Source: Henricia sp. BOLD:AAB3569 (Eukaryota > Echinodermata > Asteroidea > Spinulosida > Echinasteridae). Taken from it: a stretch of DNA of 64,000 nt. Position 1 is the stretch's first letter. Each line of letters opens with the position of its first letter. The DNA lies in NCBI GenBank assembly GCA_037783545.1, contig JBBELK010000514.1, positions 434,001 through 498,000 of the forward strand, in the 5' to 3' direction. The position numbers and the translations under genes are program-made. The notes under the pieces were generated by a model that did not search any database, was not told the origin of the DNA, and saw nothing but the letters and a program-made list of their open reading frames with translations. Shown piece after piece: positions 34,116 to 47,073 of this stretch.

Positions 34116-34860
34116 TTAATGTCAGTTCTACAACAGTACCCTGCACATCCGTTGTTTCTCAGTAATAACATTCTGCTTTTTATATAACCATCACATTTTT
34201 GGTCTCAACCCTTCATTCATTCTTGATAATACGAATTTCTCATTGTAGACTTGTAATCTGGAAAGTCTCAAGGGTTTCTCATTAATAATGAGGTTCGACT
34301 TTATTAGCATCTGAGCAAAAACCAAGAACAGCACACAATGAAATAGCAATTTGATTAAAGAGTCCACCGATATAGTGAACATGACAGGTCACACTGCCAA
34401 AGTACTGCACAAAAAAGCAATCAAACATCACACGAAACTGTTCGAGGTACACATGTACTATTAAAAAATCACTGATTTTATTAATACATCAACTATGTAA
34501 CCATTTATTCATCATTTCCACAGTGTAATATTCATACACACTGAAGTGAGTTTTGGGAGGAATATTTCTGTGTCTGGCAAAATACGTCAATTGAAGAGTC
34601 ACCAGGTAATCCCCTTACTCTTGGTGAAGGAGTGCTCTGAGATCTTTTATGTGCAATACACAACATAATGGAACAACAGCTTTACATCCCTTCCGAAGGA
34701 TGGAGCAATTGTAGTTAGATGCCTTGCCTAAGGACACAGGTACCACAACCGAGTTTTGACTTGAATGTTGCGAGTCAATGACCTAAACCACCGGGCCCTC
34801 TGTACCCCAAGGCAAGACATTTTCCCACAAAGTTCTGCCCGGACAAGCCAGGCGGGCAGG

Positions 34861-35095
34861 GGTTTGGGTCATATCTTAAGTGATCTCTGGGAGGGGTGGT
34901 TATCTCATTGAAAGGTTTATCACTCTGTAGGGCTTGCTAAGCTCACGTGATAGCCAATCCAAATCAGTGAGTAACAACTGCAATACCGTGATTAATGTGT
35001 TGGCCTCTAGTACCAAAGTTTGGCTTCAAACTTTGGTAGGGCATCTGCACGTAAGCAGAAGGTCCACGGTTCGAATCCCAATGGAGCCAAGTTGT
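34861..35095 (+). repeat. SINE-like repeat family E, copy 1
   Basis: About 235 bp matching 55178-55400 on the other strand: GGGGTGGTTATCTCAT, GGCTTGCTAAG, GATAGCCAATCC, then a tRNA-like end with GGCATCTGCACGTAAGCAGA and B-box CGGTTCGAATCCCA. The upstream part near 34720 contains GCCTTGCCTAAGGACACAGG, a word common in animal SINEs. Confidence 0.65.
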
Positions 35096-36531
35096 TTTTC
35101 ACTGCATCCAGATTTCCCAAACTCATGGACATTTGTCCACATGCACATTTGTATCGAATATATTCACCCCAGTGGCCCCTGGATCATAATCCCAAAAAAT
35201 ATATTAATTTATTTTTTTGTGAATCATTACTTGGACTATCTTTTGATATCATGCATTAGTTTGGGGTTGGGTTTGGCAAATTATTTATCACTGAAAATCG
35301 GTCAAGAATGTACCCTTACACCACATATGATTAAGTAGGCTGTCCTAGCAACCTTTGGCACACATTAGTATAACCATGGAAAAATGACTTATGATCCTGT
35401 TAATGTGTTGGTCTCTACATAGTAACACTTTGTCACAATAATTAAAATGTCTGTTGCAGGGTTTGGCATTCATGAGTTGATATTAAGTTGTCTAGACAGT
35501 GTTGCCAGACATCTGCATTGATACAGACCACAAACTAGGATGCATAAAAGGCCTTTTAAAAAGCTGATTATGGATTGCTGTGCGGGTACAATAATTAGCC
35601 AAGTTAAAGTTGACATACTACGTTTGTTTACCATTTGGAAAGTCAATTCTTTGAAAAATGAAGCAGTATATTTGTAGATTTTTTTGGGTCCCATCTTTTT
35701 TGTCTCATTTTTTTGGTCTCATTTTTAGAAGCGATATTTTTAATTTCATTTTCGGACTTCAATTTCTTTTGGCGGCAGATCGGTAACCCAACTACATGTA
35801 ATTAAAAAAGGATCTTATTTCCAGTCTGATAGATTGGCATGTCAGAATCTGTTGCTGATGCATGGAATTAGTCTACTATCTCCACAACTCTGCAGAAGAT
35901 CCAGCCATGGAGCTATTATAGATCTATGATCCAGCCCACGTCAGACCTTAAGGAGACAGAAAAAGAGACAAAGTTGTGTTAAAATAAATCAAACAAATTA
36001 GCAACAAAATCTGGAATGTGCAATAGGCTAGGAATGTTGATAACCAAACAGGCATGTACACTGTAGTAAAAATGGCATTTTGTAAATGACAAAAATTGTA
36101 TGTTGTGAACCATAGCAGATTTTACATTGATCCTACATGTATGTATGGTGGAAAAGCACAAGCGCAAGCACCCATTTGTCCCTATGCATCATTTAAATAA
36201 ATAAAGAAACATGGCCGCTGGTGCAAAAAGTCTATTGATATAAGCACATTTTATGAAGGTCCTTATCTTAATATAAATACACATTCTCTTATTTGAAATG
36301 TTGAAAATAATAAATATTCTCACCAAGTACAAAACAAACAAACTGTACACAACTGGACCAAAATGGTGCACCAACCTTTATCAATTGAGCAATGAAATTG
36401 TTTCTATGAAATTGACATGTCTGCAGCTAATTTCATACAAGGTAAAGTTTTGGAAGTAACACCTCAAGGAAATATATTAACCCTCCAATTTGTACACAAA
36501 TTTTCATAGGACCAAGGGGTTAGGGTTAAAG
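35096..36531. other. Intergenic, nothing recognised
   Basis: AT-rich, short frames only. AATTTGTACACAAATTTTCA at 36488 resembles 9255-9274, a hint of a further shared repeat. Confidence 0.4.
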
Positions 36532-36858
36532 GAGCGTGTCCAGATCACATTTTTCGACCCCCCATTTTCCCCATGGATTTTAAGATTTTGATACCATATA
36601 ATTTGTCATATTTTTCTAATCACCATCCTGAAATTCCGCTCTCTCAATCCGTATCAAGGATATTGTTTAAAAAAAATACTGATGTTTTGTAAATTAATTT
36701 ATCTGGTTCCATAAAGCAGTGCAGTGATTGTACACCAACTTTTTTGCTTCCACATCCAAATTGGAGATTGCAAATTTCCCATTTTTTTCCCATGGATAGT
36801 ATTTTGGGGAGGTATTTTATGAGATTGTTAGGTTAGAACGAAATCCATTTTAAGCAGA
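36532..36858 (+). mobile_element. Repeat family F, copy 1 (right end lost)
   Basis: Begins TTAA then AGGAGCGTGTCCAGAT and shares about 320 bp with 53237-53586, including TTTGTCATATTTTTCT, TTATCTGGTTCCAT, TTTTTGCTTCCA and GGATAGTATTTTGGGGAGGT. The inverted right end seen in copy 2 is missing. Confidence 0.75.
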
Positions 36859-36989
36859 GTTTAAGTGAAGTTAACTTAACTGTGTACCCTTAACAATAAC
36901 AGATTTATGAACTGGCAAAGTTTGACTTATGAATATTTTACAGCAACATGATTTTTTAGTTAGCTTCCAATACAAGGCCCATTGCATCG

Positions 36990-37300
36990 TTTACAGCAGA
37001 TGAAACCTTTTTTAGGAATTCCTGGAACAAAGGGTTCAAAGTTTTCCTGCACTTTGAGTTTTTAGATGCAGCCATGTTTTAAAAACCTTTAAATAAAGTT
37101 AATTTATTTTGCGTTAAGTGATAATGCTAAAAAATTGTGCAAGCTCATTTGTTTAAAAACCACATTTAGTTGTTTATTTCCTGCAGGAAGGTGCCTTTTT
37201 GGAAAAAAAACCAACAACACCTGTGTTTGATACCACTATACTATGAACACATTAAGTAAGGTTTTCTTGTCAATTCATGAAGTACCATTTTAAGTCCTTA
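36990..37300 (+). repeat. Old interspersed repeat copy
   Basis: Shares the 3' half of the 7890-8165 family: ACCACATTTAGTTGTTTATTTC, AACACATTAAGTAAGG and TTTTCTTGTCAA. Confidence 0.5.
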
Positions 37301-37942
37301 CAAAAGTACTTAGCTGTGTAATTACAGAAAGTGGAACATCTAAAACATTCTTTAAACAACGCTGAATGCCGCAATAGGGCGACATTTCGGGAAGACTCTC
37401 CCCGGGGACCACCGAAATTTCGGCAAGAATCACTCAAAATGACACCTTATTTTTTTACCCAAAGCTTCCGGAGATGGTTCCAGACCTAAGAGAATCGGTT
37501 CTAGACCTAATAAAAATGGTTCTCGATTTAAAAAAAATGGTTTTTGACCTAAAAAAATGAATTTTAAACTCAAAAATATTAGGGCGACACCAAAATGTCG
37601 CCCTATTGAGCAGGTCGCCCTAATATACCTTTTTTACACACGATTTGTCCCCCTAATCTAGCATTGATAGTAATTATACTTTTTCTCATCATTCTCGTCA
37701 TTTTTTTTAATGGAACTGATGAGGATCGAAATTAGAATGAGAAAAATTTGTTGTTCAGCTGAAAGACTGCATAGGCCCTACCTGCATTCCGTACTGCAGG
37801 ACTTTCATTTCCTTTCTTCTTGTCATTTCCGCATAAAGAACATCTCTGCTGACGTCAAATTCTGTAAATGGACAAAACGGATGTGGTTGTGCAATATGCA
37901 TTATTTCTACCCAGTACAGTGGAAAATTGTTATAACAAACAT

Positions 37943-38378
37943 CTTGGGATCCATAAGGCTAATGAAACTCGATGTTATGTTTCCCGTAACATTTTTGTCA
38001 AGCCCAAATGAGGCAACTATTTCATTATTCATTATTCATTATTTTGTAGCATTTCATTATTTGCAAATAACGGCTATTTGATCAAAACTTAGCGCGCTCC
38101 ATACCCTCTGATAGTGTGTTAAAACTGCTTCTGGGGTATTTTGTTTTATGGAGAAAGAAAATTACGTTAACATTTTTTTTGAGCACCACGCCCAAATTGT
38201 GAAATTCGAGCGCTGCTTTTAAAAATGGCAGGAGAAAAAAATTTAAAACTCGATATTTTGAGGGAAAATACAAAATAATGAATTGTTTAAGGATTTTGGC
38301 ATCTCAAACGCGGCCGAAAAATCCAAACGCGGGCGGGTTACGGGAAACATAACATTGAGTTTCATTAGCCTAATAAGT
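37943..38378. mobile_element. Element nested in the 2.34-kb element (first)
   Basis: GGCTAATGAAACTCGATGTT and ATGTTTCCCGTAAC at the left pair with GTTACGGGAAACATAACATT and GAGTTTCATTAGCC at the right; about 40 bp of inverted end. Confidence 0.75.
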
Positions 38379-38814
38379 GTTCATTATAGCAGTTGATTGT
38401 TATAGTGAACAAAGGACGGATTATCACCTATATGCATGTATAGTAGGGAGCTGGCCATGAAAGATATTCACTCTAGCAGAATGTTCATTATAGTGGGTAT
38501 ACAACAAACATTGTAGCAACATTTCACTGTATATTCAAAATACAGATGATCGAACTTGATAATGAGAGCAACAAAAGAAACGCACGAATTGTTTTGATTG
38601 AAAAAAAATACAATCAATCTGAGAGTGAGAATTTTCAGCACACAGAAGCTTCATGCAGCCATGCATAATGAAACTATTCTGTGAATATTTTGATGTCAAA
38701 TTAATTACAAAACAATTGTTCACATTTTGATTAAACTGAAAATTTGCGTTTCTTTTGTTGCTCGGTATACAACATGTATAACACATTTCCTACTTTTGAT
38801 CTTGAATAACTATC

Positions 38815-39290
38815 ATTTTTCAATGGATTTAAACCAAAATTTCACATTATGTAAACAAGGCCTGACAAATTTCCTTGAGTGAGTTTCATCAGTTTTGTCC
38901 AAGAGGTTGAGATTTAAACGCCATACGAAAAAACAATTTGAGAAATTGCCACTTTCGACTTGGCATCCACCATTGTCAAGGAAATTGTCTGTGTCCGAGG
39001 TCCCTTTGCACCTCTTAATGAATTGGGCGAAATGATCGAGATGGTTTGCGTAACATTTGGAGTGATCCCGCCTTTCCTCTAAAGCTTTCGGCTCAGCACA
39101 CACATTCCACCCCCGTCTCCAGCGACATATTGACATTGAAGGAGGCCAAGTCGAAAGTAGCGAATTCTGAAATTGACTTTTTTCGTATGGATTTTAAATC
39201 TATACCCTTTGGACAAAACTGATGAAAGTCACTCATTTACAGGATGTAAAATTTTGGTTTAAATCCGTTGAAAAAAGTTATTTAAGATTA
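38815..39290. mobile_element. Element nested in the 2.34-kb element (second)
   Basis: TTTTTCAATGGATTTAAACC at the left pairs with GGTTTAAATCCGTTGAAAAA at the right; further pairs TGAGTTTCATCAGTTTTGTC/GACAAAACTGATGAAAGTCA and CTTTCGACTTGGC/GCCAAGTCGAAAG. Arms about 140 bp. Confidence 0.8.
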
Positions 39291-39707
39291 AAATTAGGAC
39301 ATTATTTTTTATAACAAGGAGAATTTTAGGTCCCAATAATCCTTTGTTCTTTCAGCGCCATGAGTAATTATTTGTATTAGAATGTGCGCTTTATAAAAAA
39401 CTATGAATTGTAGGATAGGGCGACAAATCGTGTGTAAAAAAGTATATTAGGGCGACGTGCTCAATAGGGCGACATTTTGGTGTCGCCCTAATATTTTTGA
39501 GTTTAAAAATCATTTTTTTAGGTCAAAAACCATTTTTTTAAAATCGAGAACCATTTTTATTAGGTCTGGAACCGATTCTCTTAGGTCTGGAAGCTTTGGG
39601 TAAAAAAATAAGGTGTCATTTTGAGTGATTCTTGCCGAAATTTCGGTGGTCTCCGGTGAGAGTCTTCCCACCTCATTGCGGCATTCAGCGTTGTTTAAAT
39701 CTGTATT

Positions 39708-39731
39708 ATTATTATTATTATTATTATTATG
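39708..39731. repeat. ATT trinucleotide microsatellite
   Basis: About eight ATT units beside the right end of the 2.34-kb element. Confidence 0.85.
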
Positions 39732-41478
39732 TTTTCATGACTGATAATAAAAAGGTTCTACACAAAACAAAATAATCTGCAAAAGTACCAAGGACCTTAA
39801 TAAAGAGGTTCAATTTTTAAATGTTATTGACCTTTTCTAAGATACTGAACGAAATATGATGCATTGGACAATAATACATTCTCGTACCAATGCGAAACAC
39901 GAGAGCCACACCTTTAATGTTGTTGGGAACCCCTTTAATTAGGCGCTGCGAGTTCATCTCCAGGTCAGCGCATGAACTTTCATGAGTAGACTACAGCGAG
40001 ATGCAGCAGGGAGCATGCATATTATAGCCTGGAGTGTCTAGGCCGAGGCAGACTGTATTTCAATGTACATGCCGTGCCCCTGTCTGCTGAACAGTCTGTG
40101 TGCTGTATTCCCTTACAAAGCAGGTTTAGTTTCAGGGTGTGGAGAGCTGCAAATTCACCACAGGGGTGTACCATGCCACACATTTTAGAACCCTTGAGTA
40201 CGAGTTCAAAAGTGCATACACAATGCCTGAACAAACAATGTTGTGCAGACAAAAGACCAACTGAAACATGCTCCTTATAAAAACTGATAAAATGTCACTA
40301 GTGAAAGCCATGTTCTCAGACACTGTAATGCAGAATGGGTATGGAAGGTGTATATTTACAGCCACTAATGCATTGAATTGGTCAAAATTATGGGGATTTT
40401 AATTTTACCTCCATGATTTTGGCATTAAAAGGTGGAAAATGTGTATATTTCACTAGCACTCGAAGTAAAAAAATTTCCTCCCGTAAATACCTCATACCTT
40501 GAGAGTGTGTAGCATATTCCATGACAAAATCTTCCGGAAACAAAAAGTGCTCAAACAATCAAAATTCTTTTGTCCATTTCTCGGCAAATTTTTGTCCCGT
40601 CATCAAAATTTATACATTATATTTTAATTTGTTAATGCCCTTCAAGACAAATTTACTCCTGTAACTGCAGGTTTTGGTGCTAGACGGTGAAATATTTAAA
40701 CCTCAAAACGGCTAGAGTAGTCAAAACAGAGTTGTCCATTGCACAAAAATGTGTCCAAACTGCACAAAGAATATGCCTAAATACCAAATATGCATATGTG
40801 CAGTTAAAAAAGCTATTGCTTTGTTCATGGAATAGAAACAGCCATTTAAGGTCAAGGAAGAAAATATGCAGTGTATCTGACCTTTTTCTAGCACCCCCAG
40901 CAAAATAACAACAGAGACAAAAGTAGAGTGTGGTCAGCTATATACAAACCAGCAGGCAGCTGTTATCTGGACCAAACACTAATCAGTCAACCAATGATTC
41001 TATTAATAACCACCAGGTAAATACACAACACTGGCAACACTTTGGGATGATGATGGATACCATAAATGTCTTGGAGGTCACTGGCTGTGTGTAGTGAGAG
41101 AAAATTGTGCTCTTTGTCTTTAGACAAAGAGCACAAGAACTTGCAGTACACAGCAGGGTGTGATGTTAGCTGGCCACCACCAACAGTGTCAGTGGAATCA
41201 AGCATGGAGGGATAAGTGTATCTTGTGTGAAGAATACTTTTTTGTAGAGGATGATTCATCAAGTCCATATGTTATGTACACTGTTTTTTTGTGTGCGCCT
41301 CTCAGAGGTTTTCAAAGTCAAAGCAGTCTAACCAAAAACAGTATACAGAAGAACACTGATAGAGCACTGTCATTACAAGGTACAGTATAGCAAGAAAAAT
41401 CTTAGTTCCCAAGTGTTTGTTCCATGTTGCTTAAGATATAATACAACTACAAGGGAATTTCTGAAGTTCCAAATTTAA
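39732..41478. other. Intergenic with a 32-bp palindrome at 41105-41136
   Basis: No exon recognised. At 41105 TTGTGCTCTTTGTCT, a TT centre, then its perfect complement. Frames of 60-93 codons lack support. Confidence 0.4.
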
Positions 41479-42811
41479 AGAGCTAGAATCCCCCTTGAAG
41501 GAAAATCCAGCATTTAGGCTTTTTTCAATAGTCCAAACATACCTCTTGCCGACGTGGATAGCATTTTTTTTTAAATTGTCGGTTTTAAGTGGATAAATTG
41601 CAAGCAAAAGTGCGCTTTTTAAAAATGAGATTTTCACGATTTCTGAAATGCTCAGTAGGTATTTATGATATGCGCGTGACCCTGTGACGCAATCCTGAGA
41701 AAGAGAAGTCAACACGATTGTCAGTTCCATATGTTCACACGAAAAAAACTCGGAAAACCGTGTTTTTTAAAGAATTGTTTTCGTCCAAAAAGCCAGAGAT
41801 ATGCTTATAGTTGCGTGGTTGTATGTTTTACCAGACACTATAAAAAAAAAAGAGCAGATCGAAAATTTTCTTTCTTATTTCCAAAAATGAGAAAATGAGT
41901 CGCGCAAAGGAGTAGGTGAACTTTTACCGAGTAGGCTGCCGTGTGTTGGGTTATGTGTACGGCTAGGCTGCCGTGTGTGCGTACGCGTAGCTAGGGACCG
42001 AAACGGACTGTGTGCATGCCATCGGACGATTCCGCACGTTAATTTGACGCATTTTAACAAGCATAAAATAGCAACCGCTTGATGAATTTTTGCAACAAAG
42101 ATATTTTTGAAATCTGTTGCAACCTGTCTGTTGTGTGAAAGTGGTTTTAACTCAAAATATATATTTTGATTTTTTATATATATTTTGAGTTGGTTCAACT
42201 TCGAGTCGAGTTGGCAAACGGTTGAGTTGACTCCTTGATAGCACAACTCTAAAAAATTCCAAGATTTCTGGACCGTTTGTCAACTGCCGCTGTGGCACTC
42301 ATGTGTTTTGCTTTTAATAGTAAAAATCATAACTTTGTCTCGGTCGTCTCTTTTTTCCCATCAAACTCTCACTGTTTCATGGTTTACAGCTCATAACAAG
42401 ATGTGGAATTCAACTTCTAAATTCATACCCAATGAATATTGTATTTTTTTTCAATTTCAAGACGGCCGTTCGTGTCAAAACCAACGGCCGCAATTCACTG
42501 AAATGTACTTCAAAAGAGCATCATTGTGAGCCACAATTACATTTTTTTTCCCACAAAAAGATAAAAATAAATTGTTATCATATTACATAAAGTATTCTTC
42601 ACGTTTATAATTTGAATTATAAGGACGAAACAGGCATGATGAACGTACACTTCGTATATTTTCCATTCAATACTACACAGGCCGTTTTGTGTTCTTCTCA
42701 GGATGACATCACAACCCTGTTTGTAAACACGTTGTAATCGTGTTGTAGAAACATAAACCTCCATGATAAACAGGAAAACTAAAAAAATGTGGATGGGGGG
42801 ATACTAGCTGT
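41479..42811. mobile_element. TTAA-flanked element family A, copy 2 (1333 bp)
   Basis: TTAA at 41475-41478 and 42812-42815. Ends AGAGCTAGAATCCCCCTTGA and GGGGGGATACTAGCTGT, better matched than in copy 1. It shares both end regions with 6096-7074 and has about 350 bp of extra middle sequence. The minus-strand frame opening at 42764 (MEVYVSTT) matches copy 1 in part. Confidence 0.85.
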
Positions 42812-42939
42812 TTAAAGGACCTTGTTATGAAGATGTTTGACTGTATCTAAATTTTCAGAACAGTCATGCTGCGCAATAGCAAAATGTGCACAGCAAAATA
42901 CAGGATAAGGGTGATACTGATAGTGTGACTTCCAATAGA

Positions 42940-43187
42940 CCTGGGGCCAACTTCATCAAGCTGTTTAGCAGAAACATTTGCTTAATCCAAAATTTCTTGG
43001 ATTTATAAAAATGGGTTTTTAGTCAAAATCTTATATTTTGTGTATTACAATTGACTGGTGTTATGCTATTCTTGCTAAAAACACAAGTTGACAAACAATT
43101 TTGACCATTTACCCATTTTTATAGAGCAAACAAACTTGGGATTAAGCAAATTGTTTTGCTAAACAGGGTTATGAAATTGGCCCCTGG
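42940..43187. mobile_element. MITE family D, copy 2 (complete)
   Basis: CCTGGGGCCAACTTCATCAA and AGCTGTTTAGCAGAAA-ATTTGCTTAATCC pair with GGATTAAGCAAATTGTTTTG, CTAAACAGGGTTATGAAATT and GGCCCCTGG. The centre includes TGTGTATTACAATTGACTGG, shared with copies 1 and 3. Confidence 0.8.
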
Positions 43188-44780
43188 CCCTTTTGGAATT
43201 TAAGTTTAACATTTGCATAATAATGGCTGGCACCCTGAATTCTTCACTTTCAAATGGAGGTGCAGTTTAGAAAGTCACATACTACGCCATTGTTGCTACG
43301 TGGTACACGCCATTGCCTAGCAACCAACCGTCTGGTTGCCTTATCCCATTTTCTTCTACGGTGAACACGGTATTGATTCTGCACCTGCCGCATGCACCAC
43401 ATAGCAACAAAAATTTTGTCTGGTCAAGTGGATACTAATAAGTGTGCATGTGAAAGGAACTACGTCAGTACACAAGATGCTATTCATGTGAAACATGCAA
43501 AAGGCCAATTCTCCGCTTTGCGTTTACAAATAATTTCACTGTGGCGACTGTGAAAGATAGTTATTATAGCAACCTGTACAAACTACAAGTGTACTTTTTA
43601 ATTTGTCCATGAACCAAAAAGCTGCAATTGGGTATACTGCCAGCAACCGATCATGAAAACCAATTACATATGTACTTTTATTCTGCGAAATGACCTTTGC
43701 CCACATTTAGGCCAAAAAAAGAAAAACCATGTTTAGCGTTAGCACGTGCGTCACTTTCAACACTGTGCGTCAAAGCTGTTTATTTTTCTTCAAAAACAGC
43801 ACCAAAAAAAAAGAATATCGTCAGCGTGCGCGTCACTTTCAACCCCGTGCGACAATGGTTTAAAAAAAACTTAGACATGCACCGTCTGTTGAGTGTTTCG
43901 ATTAAAAACATGCCTTTATTGCTTAGAATCCACTCACACTGAGTGTAATTTGCCTTAATTTTCAATCCAACTTTAAGGAAAATTTGGGTCAGGTCAAATC
44001 TATAGCAATTGGGGGTGGGTTGAACTCCCAAATGACTCAGTCAGTGGAAAATTCAAATGCTACCCCTGAATACCATTGTTCATCAACTAACAACTTTTAG
44101 AAATGCTTATAATAAACAGACCAAAACCAGCAAAGCCAAAACTAGTACAGGGGCTTCACACATCAAAGGGACTTCTTTGTGGATTGTGGATTGTGTATTT
44201 TTCCCACAGTCTGGAAATCGAAAGAGACTGGTTCTTTTAGCTCATGGATGCCCGTCTCCCACAGTTTGGTTTCCCGTTTTCCCAGACAAAGCTAGAATAA
44301 ATGCACCATATTGTGACCAGAATTGGCTTTACAAAGGACTGTCCTTTGTCTATTGTGCCATTACACAAGTGGTAGTATGTATTGGCTGACCTCTGTGAAA
44401 TGAAGTGTTAGATGGCCTGGGGAGAACTGAATTGTTGCACAGTATCAAGCTTGCGTTTCATGAAGAACAAAGACAGTTTTCAAGATCTTGTGTAGACAGA
44501 GCCTGAGGTGACTAATTATTTGCAGGTATAGATCTATCAGACTTTATTCATGGGAAAGTGACAGTCAATTGTGTCCTCTGATGAATCAGTTATATACAAT
44601 GCAGGGTTGTAATGCCTCGAGTGACAGTCTTGACTTAGTCACAATTTTTGGCAACTCAACTTGACTCCAGTTTCTATGAGGAATTGACTCGACCTGACTC
44701 GAGTCAATGTATTATAAGATTCACCTTGACTCATGTCAAAGACTAGAAAAAAAAGCTTTCTTCCTCAATTTATGCAAAAA
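43188..44780. other. Intergenic, no gene recognised
   Basis: Contains CCATTGCCTAGCAACCAACC at 43309, an imperfect relative of the 130 and 18870 repeats, and a run of GACTCGA words around 44620-44740. Frames of 80-110 codons (43697, 44057) show no family. Confidence 0.35.
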
Positions 44781-44784
44781 TAAA

Positions 44785-45465
44785 GTGATATGCCCTTTTC
44801 ACACGAAGCCAAAAAACTTGCAAGGCTTGAGAAAATCTTACAAAAGTGCCATCGTGTAAAAGGATAACAATGCTTGAAAGTGACAAGCATTCCTTGAGAA
44901 ATTTTCTCAATCTTTAAGACAAAATCTTCCGCTAGCGGAAGATTACTCAAGGTATCCTTGAGAACAATCGTGTGAAACGATTTGTACAACGTCCTTTGCG
45001 ACAGTCAATGCAATGCGCATGCGTGGATACATATACCTAGAATGACCTTTGTGACAGCGCATCATGAACCACCGCGATCCCCGCGAAATTGAAGCGAATG
45101 TATTCAGCAAGTATGTCCACTGGTCATAATGACCGTTCCGATCCTGGATTTTGACCAAAACCAATGTTATCCTGTTTTGATCGGATGGTAGACGACGCCA
45201 TCACATTCATAGTCCCATGACCGTCACAGTACACTTTTCGTGGGTATGTTTTTAGCTGCTGGTACCAGGCACACAATCAATGGTCTGGCAGTGACCAGCA
45301 GAAAAAGCATTCCCGTCTCAAGTAACGCTAGTGACGTTTTCGCTGTATCATGTGAAAGTACGTCATATCACTCTACCATGTAATCATAAAGTAAACAATC
45401 CCCGCTCGTAAATTTTGTCTCAAACCTTGCGATTTTTGTTGTCGTCATGTGAAAAGGCCTTAGGC
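44785..45465. mobile_element. Probable element with CCTTTTCACA ends
   Basis: GCCCTTTTCACACGA near 44792 and TCATGTGAAAAGGCC near 45447 are inverted. Inside, a perfect 22-bp palindrome AATCTTCCGCTAGCGGAAGA(TT) at 44923-44944 and GAGAAAATTT/AAATTTTCTC-like pairs. Left and right arms are decayed. Confidence 0.5.
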
Positions 45466-45882
45466 TTTAACCGTTGACGCTAGGATTATTTTTGACAAAA
45501 ATACAATTTTTTTTAAAAGGCAAATGTGATTGGCCAAAAGTTAAGACTAGGTCATGCACCACAAATACTGACTCTTGAGTATCATTTCTACATTCATTGT
45601 ATGAATCTTCCCACCAAAAGATCATTCTGTGCAACATTCCCCAGGTGGCCGCCATGGAGCGAGATTTGCTACACTGGCAGGCCGTCCACAGCTGTCAAGT
45701 TCAAAACACGGTGTGTGCAAATGATTGGTGGACAATGCTGGATGCGTTTACACCTCAACCGTGGAAGACAGCGGGAAAGCTGACATTTTAACTCATCAAC
45801 CACCCCTGTGACTATACATTGCCAGAATGTGTTTACACCTCCTCTGGCTTCAATTAGTAGTTAAACAGTTATTGCAATCCAG

Positions 45883-46373
45883 CCCTGGGAAATGCATAGT
45901 TCCGAGATTGCCCAGTTAACTCCGCCCCTTAGATATTGTTGCTATGTGCTCACAAGCCATCGCAAAAAATGGCGACACACAACGTACAAAGCAACGGGAC
46001 TCGGCATGGAAAGCACAGATTCATTGGAGAAAACTCAAAGGTATTTATGTTTTAGGGTCGACAGTTACCGTAGCACACACCATGGAGGAAGGAAATTCCT
46101 CCATGCACACACTGAGCGAAAGGCTAGTAATGCAGGGATGACATATATTCATAAAAATGCGCTTTCCTACCTTAATTTGAACAGCGAATCGCCCGACATT
46201 GAAACCAAAATTTACTCGGTCACTGGCGCATACAACATACAAACTGTATGGGCAGAAAATCGCGTGATTGTGTGATGATTGCATCACTTTGACCTACGTG
46301 GGCGCCGTCTGCTAGCTCTGTTGTGATTGGTCGGCGGGTTCGGCTTGATTGACAGGTCGGAACTATGCATTAC
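45883..46373. mobile_element. Inverted-repeat element with promoter-like ends
   Basis: AATGCATAGTTCCGA at the left and TCGGAACTATGCATT at the right. Both ends look promoter-like: CTCCGCCCC on the left, CCAATCACAACAG (minus strand) on the right. An ATG in good context at 45969 opens 24 codons and ends at a GT donor (46040/46041). ACCATGGAGGAAGG at 46079 begins a palindrome GGAGGAAGGAAATTCCTCC. Confidence 0.6.
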
Positions 46374-46973
46374 CAGCCCAAACAGAAAATGCAAAAAGAA
46401 GTGTAGTATACTTGATTGCACAATCAAATAAAACTACTGCTCGAGTATTGCAGAAATCTGCTGTTTACAAACAACGCAGAAATCAGTTATTTACAAACAA
46501 CGGGCCAGCAGAGTTCGGTGACACCAAATTCCTAACGAGGCATTGTGTGTCACATGCTAAGCCTATCAAATTTTATGTAAGTGAACACAATGGTACTGAT
46601 ACATGATCTCATGTGATTATCGTGACCTTGTGTAGACCAGGGTAAACTTTTGCTGATTTCATCATGCGCAATGGAAAAGGTTGGACCACCTGTACTCTTA
46701 CTGGTATGTAGTTGTAGTATCAGAAGATAGAGTGATGTCAGAAGCTGAATATAGACCAAGGCACAGGTTAATACATGTAGGTATAACTTTTTTTTCAGCT
46801 TTTGTAATAAAGCTTTATTCGTGGTGACGATGTTTTGTTGCTGGCATTGTGCCAGCAAGAGTTTCTTTCCCATGATTCTTAGCAGGATTGCCGAGATTAG
46901 CCAATCAGAGTTGCTGTACTGTGGCTAATTTACATTGATGAGGAGTAATGTTGTAAAGTGTCCTGCTCAAGAA

Positions 46974-47073
46974 CAGGGATGTGATTTGTTCCGGTTTTTC
47001 CCGGAATAATCTTTGTTACAAACCAACGAGACAAAAGAAAGTTTCGGGAAAAACCAGAACAATCACATCCCTG
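46974..47073. mobile_element. 100-bp MITE with 30-bp arms
   Basis: CAGGGATGTGATTTGTTCCG and GTTTTTCCCG pair with CGGGAAAAACCAGAACAATC and ACATCCCTG, with two mismatches. Confidence 0.85.

Larger units (their letters stand above)
37356..39694. mobile_element. 2.34-kb TTAA element with 300-bp arms and nested insertions
   Basis: TTAA at 37352-37355 and 39695-39698; ends ACAACGCTGAATGCCGCAAT and its exact complement. Arms of about 300 bp (37356-37650, 39415-39694) match closely: TTCGGCAAGAATCACTCAAA, AGGGCGACACCAAAATGTCG. Inside are at least two separate inverted-repeat elements (37943-38378 and 38815-39290) and a pair at 38563/38747. No transposase frame is visible; the 123-codon frame at 37710 shows no family resemblance. 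Confidence 0.85.

Noticed and set aside
35060..35095. Functional tRNA gene at the GGTTCGAATCCC sites (also 32543, 32719, 51780, 55195)
   Set aside because: B boxes are good, but acceptor and anticodon stems do not form and A boxes are poor; SINE heads or pseudogenes fit better.
37710..38081. 123-codon ORF in the 2.34-kb element as a possible transposase
   Set aside because: Too short, no catalytic motif, and it runs into a nested element.
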